A DNA stretch of 6,147 bases from Pedobacter sp. UBA1654 (GCA_002320935.1 DCLG01000065.1:10481-16627); one strand, 5' to 3'; positions 1-6,099 are shown, counted from the stretch's first letter. Numbers and translations are program-made. The notes: generated from the sequence alone by a model not told the origin.

Positions 1-2966
1 TTTTTGTCATCATCAGTAGTCCATTTGTATGGATTGATGTGCGCATACTCCAGATCAGCTAAACTTTTCTGCGTAAACTTCGCTCCTTTAGGGAACAACA
101 GTTCCTTGTAAACGTTGTAAACACCTTGAAAGGTCTTACCATTTACAATCTGGAACAATTTGTCTACCAGTTCATTTTTAAGGTTAGATGTTGCCAGTTC
201 ATATCTCTTGTCTAACTTTTCAATCGCAGATTTTTCTTCCGCTTTAGAAGTTTTCTTAGCTCTGGAGAACAACTTGGTATCAATTACCACACCTTTGATA
301 GATGGAGGTGTTTTCAGCGACGCATCTTTCACATCACCTGCTTTATCTCCAAAGATCGCACGAAGTAATTTCTCTTCCGGAGAAGGATCAGACTCGCCTT
401 TAGGTGTGATCTTACCAATAAGGATGTCACCTTCTTTTACTTCAGCACCGATACGGATAATACCGTTTTCATCTAAATCTCTGGTTGCTTCTTCAGAAAC
501 GTTAGGGATATCTGGTGTTAACTCCTCTTCCCCGCGTTTTGTATCACGCACCTCTAATTCAAACTCCTCGATGTGAAGTGAAGTAAAGATATCTTCTCTA
601 ACAATACGCTCGTTAATCACGATCGCATCCTCAAAGTTGTATCCCTGCCAAGGCATGAAAGCTACTTTTAAGTTTCTTCCTAATGCCAGCTCACCATTTT
701 CGGTAGCATATCCCTCACAAAGTACTTGTCCTTTAACAACACGCTGACCTTTCTTAACGATAGGTTTCAAGTTGATACAAGTATTCTGGTTGGTTTTCTT
801 GAATTTAATTAATCTATAAGTCTTACTGTCACCTTCAAATGAAACCAGACGATCTGCATCGTTACGCTCATATTTGATGGTGATTTCATTTGCATCAACA
901 TATTCTACAACACCATCACCTTCAGCATTGATCAAAGTTCTTGAGTCACGGGCAACGCGACCTTCCAAACCTGTACCAACGATTGGTGCCTCAGGACGTA
1001 ACAATGGTACGGCCTGACGTTGCATGTTTGAACCCATCAAAGCCCTGTTCGCATCATCATGCTCAAGGAACGGAATCAATGAAGCAGCAATTGAAGTAAT
1101 CTGGTTCGGCGCTACGTCCATTAAGTCTAATTTCTCAGGCTCAATAACCGGGAAGTCACCCTCATAACGTGCTTTAACACGTGAAGTGGTGAAGTTACCT
1201 TGGTCATCATACTCCGCATTTGCTTGCGCGATGGTTTTACCATCCTCATCTTCTGCAGACAAGTAAACAACCGGCTCTTCAACTGAAACCACACCATCAA
1301 CTACACGTTTGTATGGGGTCTCAATGAAACCAAGGTTATTGATCTTCGCGTGAACGCAAAGAGATGAAATCAGACCAATGTTTGGTCCCTCTGGAGTTTC
1401 GATGGTACACAAACGACCGTAGTGCGTATAGTGAACGTCACGAACCTCGAAACCTGCACGCTCACGTGAAAGACCACCTGGACCTAAAGCTGATAAACGA
1501 CGCTTGTGCGTGATCTCTGCTAGCGGGTTGGTCTGGTCCATGAACTGAGACAACTGGTTGGTACCAAAGAAAGAGTTAATAACCGACGATAAAGTACGGG
1601 CATTAATCAAATCTGTAGGTGTGAAAACCTCGTTATCACGAATGTTCATACGTTCGCGGATGGTACGGGCCATACGTGCTAAACCAACACCAAACTGGGC
1701 ATATAACTGCTCACCTACTGTACGAACACGACGGTTCGACAAGTGATCGATATCATCCACCTCTTCTTTGGAGTTGATCAATTTGATCAGATACTTAACA
1801 ATCGCAATAATATCTGCTTTTGTTAATACCTTCACGTGCTCCGGGGTATCCATTTTCAGTTTCCTGTTGATGCGGTAACGACCTACATCACCAAGGTCAT
1901 AACGTTTGTCTGAGAAGAACAAACGCTCAATGATACCTCTTGCAGTTTCCTCATCAGGTGGTTCTGCGTTACGCAAAGCACGGTAGATGTTTTCAACAGC
2001 CTCTTTTTCAGAGTTTGAAGTATCTTTTTGTAAAGTATTATATATGATGGTATAATCAGCCTGGCTGGCGCCGTCCTCTTTAGATAAGATGATTGTTTTC
2101 ACGCCAGCATCGATGATCATATCGATGTGATCTTCTTCTAAAACAGTATCCCTGTCTAAGATAACTTCGTTACGATCTATTGACACAACCTCACCGGTAT
2201 CCTCGTCAACAAAATCTTCAACCCATTTTCTGAGAACCCTTGCAGCAAGTTTACGACCAATGTATTTCTTTAAACCAGACTTGCTAACTTTTACTTCATC
2301 AGCTAAATCAAACAGTTCTAAGATATCCTTATCAGAGTCATAACCAATAGCACGCAATAAAGTGGTTACCGGGAATTTTTTCTTACGGTCGATGTAAGCA
2401 TACATCACGTTATTCACGTCTGTAGCAAACTCGATCCATGATCCTTTGAAAGGAATTACACGCGCAGAATAAAGCTTGGTACCGTTAGTGTGACGGCTTT
2501 GGCCGAAGAACACACCTGGAGACCTGTGTAATTGAGAAACAATAACACGCTCTGCACCGTTGATAACGAATGTACCCTTAGGGGTCATATAAGGTATAGT
2601 ACCTAAGTATACATCCTGAATAATGGTTTCAAAATCTTCGTGCTCCGCGTCGTTACAAGAAAGCTTTAACTTAGCCTTCAACGGAACACTGTAAGTCAAT
2701 CCACGGTCGATACACTCAGGTATATCATAACGGGGTGGATCGATAAAATAATCTAGGAACTCAAGAACGAAAATATTTCTTGAATCTGTAATTGGGAAGT
2801 TCTCCGCAAATACCTTAAACAATCCTTCTGTGTGACGGTTATCTGAGGTAGTTTCGATCTGGAAGAACTCGCGGAACGATTGCAACTGCACATCAAGAAA
2901 ATCTGGGTAATCTATGATATGCTTACTACGTGCAAAATTTACTCTTTGGTCGACTTTATTTGCCAA
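1..2966 (-). CDS. rpoB: RNA polymerase beta subunit, 3' end missing (runs off left edge)
   Basis: This is the beta subunit of DNA-directed RNA polymerase, which with beta' forms the catalytic core and binds the RNA-DNA hybrid. The visible 988 codons are uninterrupted; the family in this phylum is about 1,270 residues, so roughly 280 C-terminal residues (including the GDKMAGRHGNKG-type active-site region) lie outside. Landmarks in order: [16 protein letters not shown] near residue 136; the rifampicin-region motif [20 protein letters not shown] from residue 470; [11 protein letters not shown] from residue 522; and NFED at 777-780. A charged helical insertion begins near residue 902. The start is TTG: the reading frame has a TAA five codons upstream (2982-2984) and the first in-frame ATG would be codon 127, inside conserved sequence, so MANKVDQRV is the N-terminus. 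It lies 152 nt after rplL behind a strong hairpin, which suggests separate tuning of its expression. rpoC is expected next. Confidence 0.98.
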   Translation of the reverse strand, partial: MANKVDQRVNFARSKHIIDYPDFLDVQLQSFREFFQIETTSDNRHTEGLFKVFAENFPITDSRNIFVLEFLDYFIDPPRYDIPECIDRGLTYSVPLKAKLKLSCNDAEHEDFETIIQDVYLGTIPYMTPKGTFVINGAERVIVSQLHRSPGVFFGQSRHTNGTKLYSARVIPFKGSWIEFATDVNNVMYAYIDRKKKFPVTTLLRAIGYDSDKDILELFDLADEVKVSKSGLKKYIGRKLAARVLRKWVEDFVDEDTGEVVSIDRNEVILDRDTVLEEDHIDMIIDAGVKTIILSKEDGASQADYTIIYNTLQKDTSNSEKEAVENIYRALRNAEPPDEETARGIIERLFFSDKRYDLGDVGRYRINRKLKMDTPEHVKVLTKADIIAIVKYLIKLINSKEEVDDIDHLSNRRVRTVGEQLYAQFGVGLARMARTIRERMNIRDNEVFTPTDLINARTLSSVINSFFGTNQLSQFMDQTNPLAEITHKRRLSALGPGGLSRERAGFEVRDVHYTHYGRLCTIETPEGPNIGLISSLCVHAKINNLGFIETPYKRVVDGVVSVEEPVVYLSAEDEDGKTIAQANAEYDDQGNFTTSRVKARYEGDFPVIEPEKLDLMDVAPNQITSIAASLIPFLEHDDANRALMGSNMQRQAVPLLRPEAPIVGTGLEGRVARDSRTLINAEGDGVVEYVDANEITIKYERNDADRLVSFEGDSKTYRLIKFKKTNQNTCINLKPIVKKGQRVVKGQVLCEGYATENGELALGRNLKVAFMPWQGYNFEDAIVINERIVREDIFTSLHIEEFELEVRDTKRGEEELTPDIPNVSEEATRDLDENGIIRIGAEVKEGDILIGKITPKGESDPSPEEKLLRAIFGDKAGDVKDASLKTPPSIKGVVIDTKLFSRAKKTSKAEEKSAIEKLDKRYELATSNLKNELVDKLFQIVNGKTFQGVYNVYKELLFPKGAKFTQKSLADLEYAHINPYKWTTDDDK
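1485..1565 (-). other. rpoB: Rifampicin-resistance-determining region of rpoB (cluster I)
   Basis: Residues 468-494 align without gaps to E. coli beta 507-533 with an offset of 39. The positions most often changed in resistant mutants carry the usual sensitive residues: D477 (E. coli D516), H487 (H526) and S492 (S531). The segment begins GTNQLSQ where E. coli has GSSQLSQ; these differences are not classical resistance changes. Nothing in this segment therefore predicts target-based rifampicin resistance. That is an inference from family knowledge, not a measured phenotype. Confidence 0.93.
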
Positions 2967-3000
2967 TGGACTAAAGTTAATTTACTTTAAGAATAAACTA

Positions 3001-3042
3001 TTTGTTTGGTTTGCCGTTATACATTTTCATCAACCAAGCAAA
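3001..3042. repeat. Imperfect 11-bp inverted repeat in rplL-rpoB spacer
   Basis: The plus-strand arms are TTTGTTTGGTT (3001-3011) and AACCAAGCAAA (3032-3042), separated by 20 nt. Ten of eleven positions are Watson-Crick pairs. The odd position is a C-A mismatch in the rpoB-sense RNA but would be a G-U pair in an antisense RNA. It could be a secondary hairpin in the rpoB leader, a DNA-level binding site, or chance in A/T-rich sequence. Confidence 0.4.
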
Positions 3043-3063
3043 ATGAAAAGTTTATAAACAGGT

Positions 3064-3093
3064 ATAGACTCCGACTATTCAGTCGGAGTCTAT
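3064..3093 (-). terminator. Perfect 13-bp hairpin, probable attenuator or RNA-processing site before rpoB
   Basis: The arms ATAGACTCCGACT (3064-3076) and AGTCGGAGTCTAT (3081-3093) are exactly complementary around a 4-nt loop, read GAAT in the transcript. The stem has six G-C pairs and begins 25 nt after the rplL stop codon. It is not followed at once by a U run; the next bases are ACCTGTTTATAAACTTTTCATTTTG, which is U-rich but interrupted. A partial terminator fits better than a strong one, because rpoB must be read through. RNase III cleavage is an alternative reading. The structure is seen directly; the function is inferred from position and the E. coli parallel. Confidence 0.6.
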
Positions 3094-3107
3094 GATAAAA
3101 TGTGGTT

Positions 3108-3129
3108 AAATTAAGTGATTACTTAATTT
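3108..3129 (-). other. 9-bp hairpin covering the rplL stop codon
   Basis: The arms AAATTAAGT (3108-3116) and ACTTAATTT (3121-3129) are perfectly complementary around a 4-nt loop. In the transcript the 5' arm covers the last rplL codons, and the stop codon straddles arm and loop. The stem is nearly all A-U with one G-C pair, so it is weak. It sits only 14 nt before the strong 13-bp hairpin, so terminating ribosomes would affect folding of both. Confidence 0.4.
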
Positions 3130-3493
3130 CAACTACAGCTCCAGCTTCTTCAAGTTGTTTTTTCAACGCTTCAGCTTCGTCTTTAGCAACACCAGCTTTA
3201 AGTTCTTTTGGAGCACCATCAACTAAATCTTTAGCTTCTTTCAAGCCTAGACCAGTTAAGTCTTTCACCAATTTCACAACTGCTAATTTAGCACCACCAG
3301 CTTCTTTCAATATTACATCAAAAGTAGATTTTTCTTCTGCAGCCGGAGCAGCATCAGCAGCAGGTCCTGCAACAGCAACTGCAGCAGCAGCTGGTTCAAT
3401 ACCATACTCGTCTTTCAAGATTTGAGCTAATTCGTTAACTTCTTTAACTGTTAAGTTTACTAATTGCTCAGCAAACGCTTTTAAATCTGCCAT
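3119..3493 (-). CDS. rplL: 50S ribosomal protein L7/L12 (bL12)
   Basis: This is the multicopy stalk protein that recruits and activates translation GTPases (EF-Tu, EF-G, IF2). Its length of 124 residues is typical. The N-terminal dimerisation and L10-binding helices span about residues 1-32. An Ala/Pro-rich flexible hinge follows (about 34-53). The globular C-terminal domain runs from about residue 56 and contains the factor-binding helix region [20 protein letters not shown] (72-91). The protein ends AVVEIK. The ATG start is preceded by A-rich sequence (CTATAAAA) with no Shine-Dalgarno. It follows rplJ by 65 nt of A/T-rich sequence, a spacing that could allow the several-fold excess of L12 over L10 that ribosomes need through stronger initiation. 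A weak hairpin lies over its stop codon and a strong one just downstream. Confidence 0.99.
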   Translation of the reverse strand: MADLKAFAEQLVNLTVKEVNELAQILKDEYGIEPAAAAVAVAGPAADAAPAAEEKSTFDVILKEAGGAKLAVVKLVKDLTGLGLKEAKDLVDGAPKELKAGVAKDEAEALKKQLEEAGAVVEIK

Positions 3494-3558
3494 TTTTATA
3501 GATTTTAAAAATTTACGTAAAATAATTTATTATAATATGAAACTTATCAGGTGTTTCC

Positions 3559-4080
3559 TTAACCTTCTCTTTCTTGAAGAGTTTTAACAATTCCTGCAAT
3601 TTTGCCACCGCTTGATTTTAACGCTGAAATAACGTTTTTAGCAGGTGATTGTAACAATCCAACGATGTCTCCGATAAGCTCTTCTCTCGATTTGATGTTT
3701 ACCAAAGCATCTAAGTGATTATCACCAACGTATACCGAAGCATCGATATAAGCTGCTTTTAACACTGGTTTATCAGATCCTTTTCTCAACGCTTTGATCA
3801 GCTTAGCCGGACCATTGCTTTGTTCTGAGAATAATAATGCTGATTGACCTTTTAGTGCTGCAAAGATCTCTGATGCATCACCATCTAATCCTTCAATCGC
3901 TTTTCTGATTAAAGAGTTTTTAGCTACCTGCATTTCAATCCCGCTCTCAAAACATTTGCGGCGGATATTATTCACTTTTGCAACTGACAATGCTGAAGTA
4001 TCTGCAATATAGAAATTGCCATACTGTTGCATTTTAGCTTGCAGAGTTGAAACTAGTTCGTGTTTTTCTTCTCTGTTCAT
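3559..4080 (-). CDS. rplJ: 50S ribosomal protein L10 (uL10)
   Basis: L10 anchors the stalk: its N-terminal domain binds 23S rRNA near L11, and its C-terminal helix binds L12 dimers. The 173 residues are normal length. Family features are the N-terminal segment ending in QVAKNSLIRKA (51-61), equivalent to the VKNTLxxxA motif of other L10 proteins, and the C-terminal helix ISALKSSGGKIAGIVKTLQE (151-170) that carries L12. The ATG lies two nucleotides after the rplA stop (TAA TT ATG), so translation is probably coupled to L1. In E. coli the L10-L12 complex represses its own mRNA at a leader before rplJ; here any such site would have to lie within the 3' end of rplA. Confidence 0.98.
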   Translation of the reverse strand: MNREEKHELVSTLQAKMQQYGNFYIADTSALSVAKVNNIRRKCFESGIEMQVAKNSLIRKAIEGLDGDASEIFAALKGQSALLFSEQSNGPAKLIKALRKGSDKPVLKAAYIDASVYVGDNHLDALVNIKSREELIGDIVGLLQSPAKNVISALKSSGGKIAGIVKTLQEREG

Positions 4081-4082
4081 AA

Positions 4083-4781
4083 TTAGATCCCCGCTACTGA
4101 TTTAGTTTCGATTGCAATTCCAGGACTCATTGTTGAAGAAACGTGAATGCTCTTGAAATAAGTTCCTTTTGCAGCAGATGGTTTTAATTTTGAAATCACT
4201 TGAAGTACTTCTAGCGCGTTCTCATATATTTTCTCTGCTGGGAATGATACTTTTCCTATCGAAGCATGAATGATTCCAGTTTTGTCAACTTTAAAATCGA
4301 TCTTACCTGCTTTTACCTCATTAACTGCTTTACCAACTTCATTGGTTACAGTTCCTGATTTAGGGTTTGGCATAAGGTTACGTGGACCTAAAACGCGGCC
4401 CAGTTTACCTACTTTTGCCATACACGCAGGAGTAGTGATAATAATGTCAACATCTGTCCATCCACCTTCAATCTTAGACACATATTCATCTAAACCGACG
4501 AAATCTGCACCTGCCGCTTTAGCCTCTTCTTCCTTATCAGGATTACAAAGAACTAATACACGTACAGTTTTACCTGTACCATGTGGTAAAGTAGCAATAC
4601 CACGTACCATTTGATTGGCTTTACGTGGATCTACACCCAAAGATACATCAATATCTACTGATGCATCAAATTTAGTTGTAGTAATTTCTTTTACCAAAGC
4701 AGCCGCATCCTGTAAAGAATACGTTTTACCAGATTCTAGTTTAGCATGTGCCTTTTTTTGATTTTTTGTTAATTTAGCCAC
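4083..4781 (-). CDS. rplA: 50S ribosomal protein L1 (uL1)
   Basis: L1 forms the mobile stalk near the ribosomal E site, helps release deacylated tRNA and, in several bacteria, represses its own operon by binding its mRNA. The 232 residues match the family length. The L1 signature is clear: [18 protein letters not shown] (113-130), then [15 protein letters not shown] (131-145). The start is GTG (4779-4781), giving [15 protein letters not shown], the expected N-terminus; the frame stays open upstream into the rplK end but offers no ATG. There is no Shine-Dalgarno; the 23-nt gap after rplK holds an A-rich element (4791-4806) that closely resembles one before rplK. The stop is two nucleotides from the rplJ start. 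Confidence 0.98.
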   Translation of the reverse strand: MAKLTKNQKKAHAKLESGKTYSLQDAAALVKEITTTKFDASVDIDVSLGVDPRKANQMVRGIATLPHGTGKTVRVLVLCNPDKEEEAKAAGADFVGLDEYVSKIEGGWTDVDIIITTPACMAKVGKLGRVLGPRNLMPNPKSGTVTNEVGKAVNEVKAGKIDFKVDKTGIIHASIGKVSFPAEKIYENALEVLQVISKLKPSAAKGTYFKSIHVSSTMSPGIAIETKSVAGI

Positions 4782-4790
4782 TGTTGTAAA

Positions 4791-4806
4791 CTGTTTTTTG
4801 TTAATT
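4791..4806 (-). repeat. A-rich element before rplA, near copy of the one before rplK
   Basis: In the transcript the element reads AATTAACAAAAAACAG and ends nine nucleotides before the rplA GTG. The element before rplK reads AATTAACAAAACAG, differing only by two fewer A residues. It overlaps the rplK stop codon at its 5' edge. A role in ribosome binding for these Shine-Dalgarno-less genes is plausible, because A-rich leaders favour initiation in Bacteroidota, but chance similarity in A/T-rich sequence is possible. Confidence 0.4.
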
Positions 4807-5248
4807 AATTTGTCCAGGGCGCATCACCGCTAACGGTGATTCCCATACTGCGTGCTGTACCGGCAACCATACTCATTGCCGACTCGATAGTAAATGCATT
4901 TAAATCTGACATCTTATCTTCAGCAATCGATCTAACCTGATCCCAAGTCACCGAACCAACTTTCTTACGGTTGGGCTCAGCAGAACCACTCGTTAATTTA
5001 GTTGCATCTTTTAACTGGATAGCAACCGGAGGGGTTTTGATGATGAATTCGAAAGACTTGTCAGCATAAACAGTAATTACAACTGGTAATACTTTACCGG
5101 GCTTATCTTGGGTACGAGCATTGAATTGCTTGCAAAACTCCATGATGTTAACACCTTTAGCACCCAATGCAGGTCCTACCGGTGGCGAAGGATTTGCAGC
5201 TCCACCCTTGATTTGTAATTTAACAAGCGCACTGACTTCTTTTGCCAT
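4805..5248 (-). CDS. rplK: 50S ribosomal protein L11 (uL11)
   Basis: L11 binds the GTPase-associated region of 23S rRNA at the stalk base, is needed for RelA-type stringent signalling, and forms part of the thiostrepton site. The length of 147 residues is near the usual 140-145. The N-terminal domain holds the proline-rich [11 protein letters not shown] motif (19-29); the commoner version has Ala rather than Ser at residue 21. The C-terminal RNA-binding domain spans about residues 75-142 and ends in the conserved [14 protein letters not shown] stretch. The ATG start gives [13 protein letters not shown]. An 87-nt gap with two inverted repeats separates it from nusG, the natural place for an L1-responsive leader. 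A 7-bp G/C-containing hairpin (4823-4840) lies in its last codons. Confidence 0.99.
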   Translation of the reverse strand: MAKEVSALVKLQIKGGAANPSPPVGPALGAKGVNIMEFCKQFNARTQDKPGKVLPVVITVYADKSFEFIIKTPPVAIQLKDATKLTSGSAEPNRKKVGSVTWDQVRSIAEDKMSDLNAFTIESAMSMVAGTARSMGITVSGDAPWTN

Positions 5249-5251
5249 TTT

Positions 5252-5265
5252 CTGTTTTGTTAATT
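5252..5265 (-). repeat. A-rich element before rplK, near copy of the one before rplA
   Basis: In the transcript this reads AATTAACAAAACAG and ends three nucleotides before the rplK ATG. The matching element before rplA has the same flanks with two extra A residues. The shorter core AAATTAAC also occurs about 10 nt before the rpoB TTG (2976-2983). It may be a translation-initiation enhancer or simple compositional similarity. Confidence 0.4.
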
Positions 5266-5274
5266 TGAATACTC

Positions 5275-5302
5275 AATGTTATTTTTGGAAGCAAGTAACA
5301 TT
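5275..5302 (-). promoter_or_regulatory. 7-bp inverted repeat in the rplK leader
   Basis: The arms AATGTTA (5275-5281) and TAACATT (5296-5302) are perfectly complementary around a 14-nt loop and end 26 nt before the rplK ATG. In E. coli and some other bacteria L1 binds a structured leader before rplK to repress rplKA, so this is a positional candidate for such a site. I could not match it to the L1-binding consensus by eye, and the stem is A/U-rich. Confidence 0.3.
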
Positions 5303-5320
5303 TAAGGCTTTTATGATAGT

Positions 5321-5340
5321 AGTAATCCCGCGAGATTACT
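5321..5340 (-). other. Hairpin covering the nusG stop codon
   Basis: In the transcript AGTAATC and GATTACT form seven Watson-Crick pairs, extended by a U-G pair to eight, closing a CGCG loop. The nusG stop TAA lies within the 5' arm. What follows is not U-rich, so it is not an intrinsic terminator. It may protect mRNA ends, form part of the rplK leader, or pause termination at nusG. Confidence 0.4.
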
Positions 5341-5878
5341 CTTTTTCGACTTGCATATAGTTAAGTTCAAGTGGTGTTTTACGACCGAAAATCTTAACCA
5401 TTACTTTCAATTTTTTCTTTTCTTCGTTTACTTCTTCAATAACGCCGGTAAATCCGTTAAACGGTCCGTCCATTACTTTAATGTTTTCACCTACATAGTA
5501 AGATACACTCATTACCTCACTTTGCTGGCTCATCTCGTCAACCTTACCTAAAATACGGTTAACTTCTGCCTGACGCATCGGAACCGGAGTACCATTTTTG
5601 TCACCCAGAAATCCGATAACACTATTCACACCTTTTATAACGTGCTCAAGCTCACCATCCAGTTGAGCTTCGATTAACACGTAACCAGGGTAGAAGTTAC
5701 GTTCTTTGGCTATTTTCTTTCCCTCTTTCATCTGATAGTATTTCTCCATCGGAATCAATACTTGAGGAACTCTTTCAGATAAACCTAAACGGCTGATTTC
5801 AGAATCGATATACTGTTTTACCTTTTTCTCTTTTCCACTGACAGCCCTAACCACATACCACTTTAACTGATCGTCCAT
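5336..5878 (-). CDS. nusG: Transcription elongation/antitermination factor NusG
   Basis: NusG binds the RNA polymerase clamp, influences pausing and Rho-dependent termination, and contacts ribosomal protein S10 to couple transcription with translation. The 180 residues match the family. The N-terminal NGN domain (about 5-120) starts KWYVVRAVSGKE (6-17) and includes NFYPGYVLIE (61-70), the usual FPGY region. The C-terminal KOW domain (about 128-180) contains GENIKVMDGPFNGFTGVIEE (130-149). This is the housekeeping form rather than a specialised paralogue, judging from its position next to secE and its normal domains. The ATG lies nine nucleotides after the secE stop with no Shine-Dalgarno. Its stop codon is buried in a short hairpin. 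Confidence 0.98.
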   Translation of the reverse strand: MDDQLKWYVVRAVSGKEKKVKQYIDSEISRLGLSERVPQVLIPMEKYYQMKEGKKIAKERNFYPGYVLIEAQLDGELEHVIKGVNSVIGFLGDKNGTPVPMRQAEVNRILGKVDEMSQQSEVMSVSYYVGENIKVMDGPFNGFTGVIEEVNEEKKKLKVMVKIFGRKTPLELNYMQVEKE

Positions 5879-5887
5879 TCTAGCTTA

Positions 5888-6085
5888 TTAATTTGAGAGT
5901 GATTTATAAAAAGTATCCAGTACAAATACAGAACCCTTATCCATTGCAAAGATAACGATTGCAATGACTAAAGAGGCAACTAAAACCAACATAGCGGAAT
6001 TTTGTAAATCCCCCCATGTAGGCCAGGTAACCTTTTGGGTCATTTCTTCATACGATTCTTTTACAAACTGAACTACTTTAGCCAT
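5888..6085 (-). CDS. secE: Preprotein translocase subunit SecE (single-span type)
   Basis: SecE is the essential small subunit that clamps the two halves of the SecY channel in the inner membrane. At 65 residues it is the short, one-helix form common outside Gammaproteobacteria; E. coli SecE has three spans. A cytoplasmic amphipathic segment leads to the diagnostic KVTWPTW (18-24), followed by one hydrophobic span, about residues 29-48. The ATG start gives MAKVVQFVKESYEEM. It lies only 14 nt from the tRNA-Trp 3' end, so after tRNA processing the mRNA leader would be about 14 nt, A-rich and without a Shine-Dalgarno. The gene ends with tandem TAA TAA stops, nine nucleotides before nusG. Confidence 0.97.
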   Translation of the reverse strand: MAKVVQFVKESYEEMTQKVTWPTWGDLQNSAMLVLVASLVIAIVIFAMDKGSVFVLDTFYKSLSN

Positions 6086-6099
6086 TATTCTATTTTTTG

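Larger units (their letters stand above)
2967..3118 (-). promoter_or_regulatory. Structured rplL-rpoB spacer
   Basis: This 152-nt gap is the longest non-coding stretch in the window. Read along the minus strand it contains, in order, the outer arm of a 9-bp hairpin that starts in the rplL stop region, a perfect 13-bp hairpin (3064-3093), a 10-bp palindrome GTTTATAAAC (3050-3059), an 11-bp imperfect inverted repeat (3001-3042), a possible 10-codon ORF (2998-3030), and a weak 6-bp A/U hairpin (2972-2989) just before the rpoB TTG. In E. coli the same gap holds a partial terminator and an RNase III site that lower rpoBC expression relative to the ribosomal protein genes; a similar role here is inferred from position. 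I found no convincing match to the Bacteroidota promoter pattern (TTTG near -33, TAnnTTTG near -7). Confidence 0.6.

Noticed and set aside
160..576. Plus-strand open frame opposite rpoB, Ser-rich predicted product
   Set aside because: It lies wholly antisense to conserved rpoB codons, has no recognisable domain, and its composition is what reverse-complemented rpoB gives. The same applies to the plus-strand frame at 1558-1746.
1485..1565. Rifampicin-resistance mutation in rpoB
   Set aside because: Residues equivalent to E. coli D516, H526 and S531 are all the sensitive type.
2972..2989. 6-bp hairpin (TAAAGT/ACTTTA) just before the rpoB start
   Set aside because: The stem is short and nearly all A-U, and is expected often in this composition. 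It is mentioned only as part of the spacer.
2967..3063. Possible promoter for rpoB in the spacer (TAGTTTAT at 2993-3000 as a -7 box)
   Set aside because: It lacks the final TG of TAnnTTTG and has no TTTG at the right distance upstream. Not better than chance in A/T-rich DNA.
3102..3425. Plus-strand open frame opposite rplL, Ala/Ser-rich
   Set aside because: Its Ala/Ser runs mirror the Ala-rich hinge of L7/L12 on the other strand. There is no independent sign of coding.
3494..3558. Possible promoter or terminator in the rplJ-rplL gap
   Set aside because: It contains TATAAT-like sequence and a 10-bp palindrome TTTACGTAAA (3512-3521), but no -33 element and only a 5-bp stem elsewhere. The A/T-rich composition explains these.
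4270..4614. Plus-strand open frame opposite rplA
   Set aside because: Antisense to the conserved L1 signature, with no family resemblance.
5275..5302. TAACATTG near the rplK start as a -7 promoter box
   Set aside because: One mismatch to TAnnTTTG, but the only upstream TTG is about 10 nt away rather than about 20, so spacing is wrong.
5121..5551. Two plus-strand open frames over rplK, the rplK leader and nusG
   Set aside because: Both are shadows of strongly conserved minus-strand genes and overlap each other. Neither product resembles a known family.
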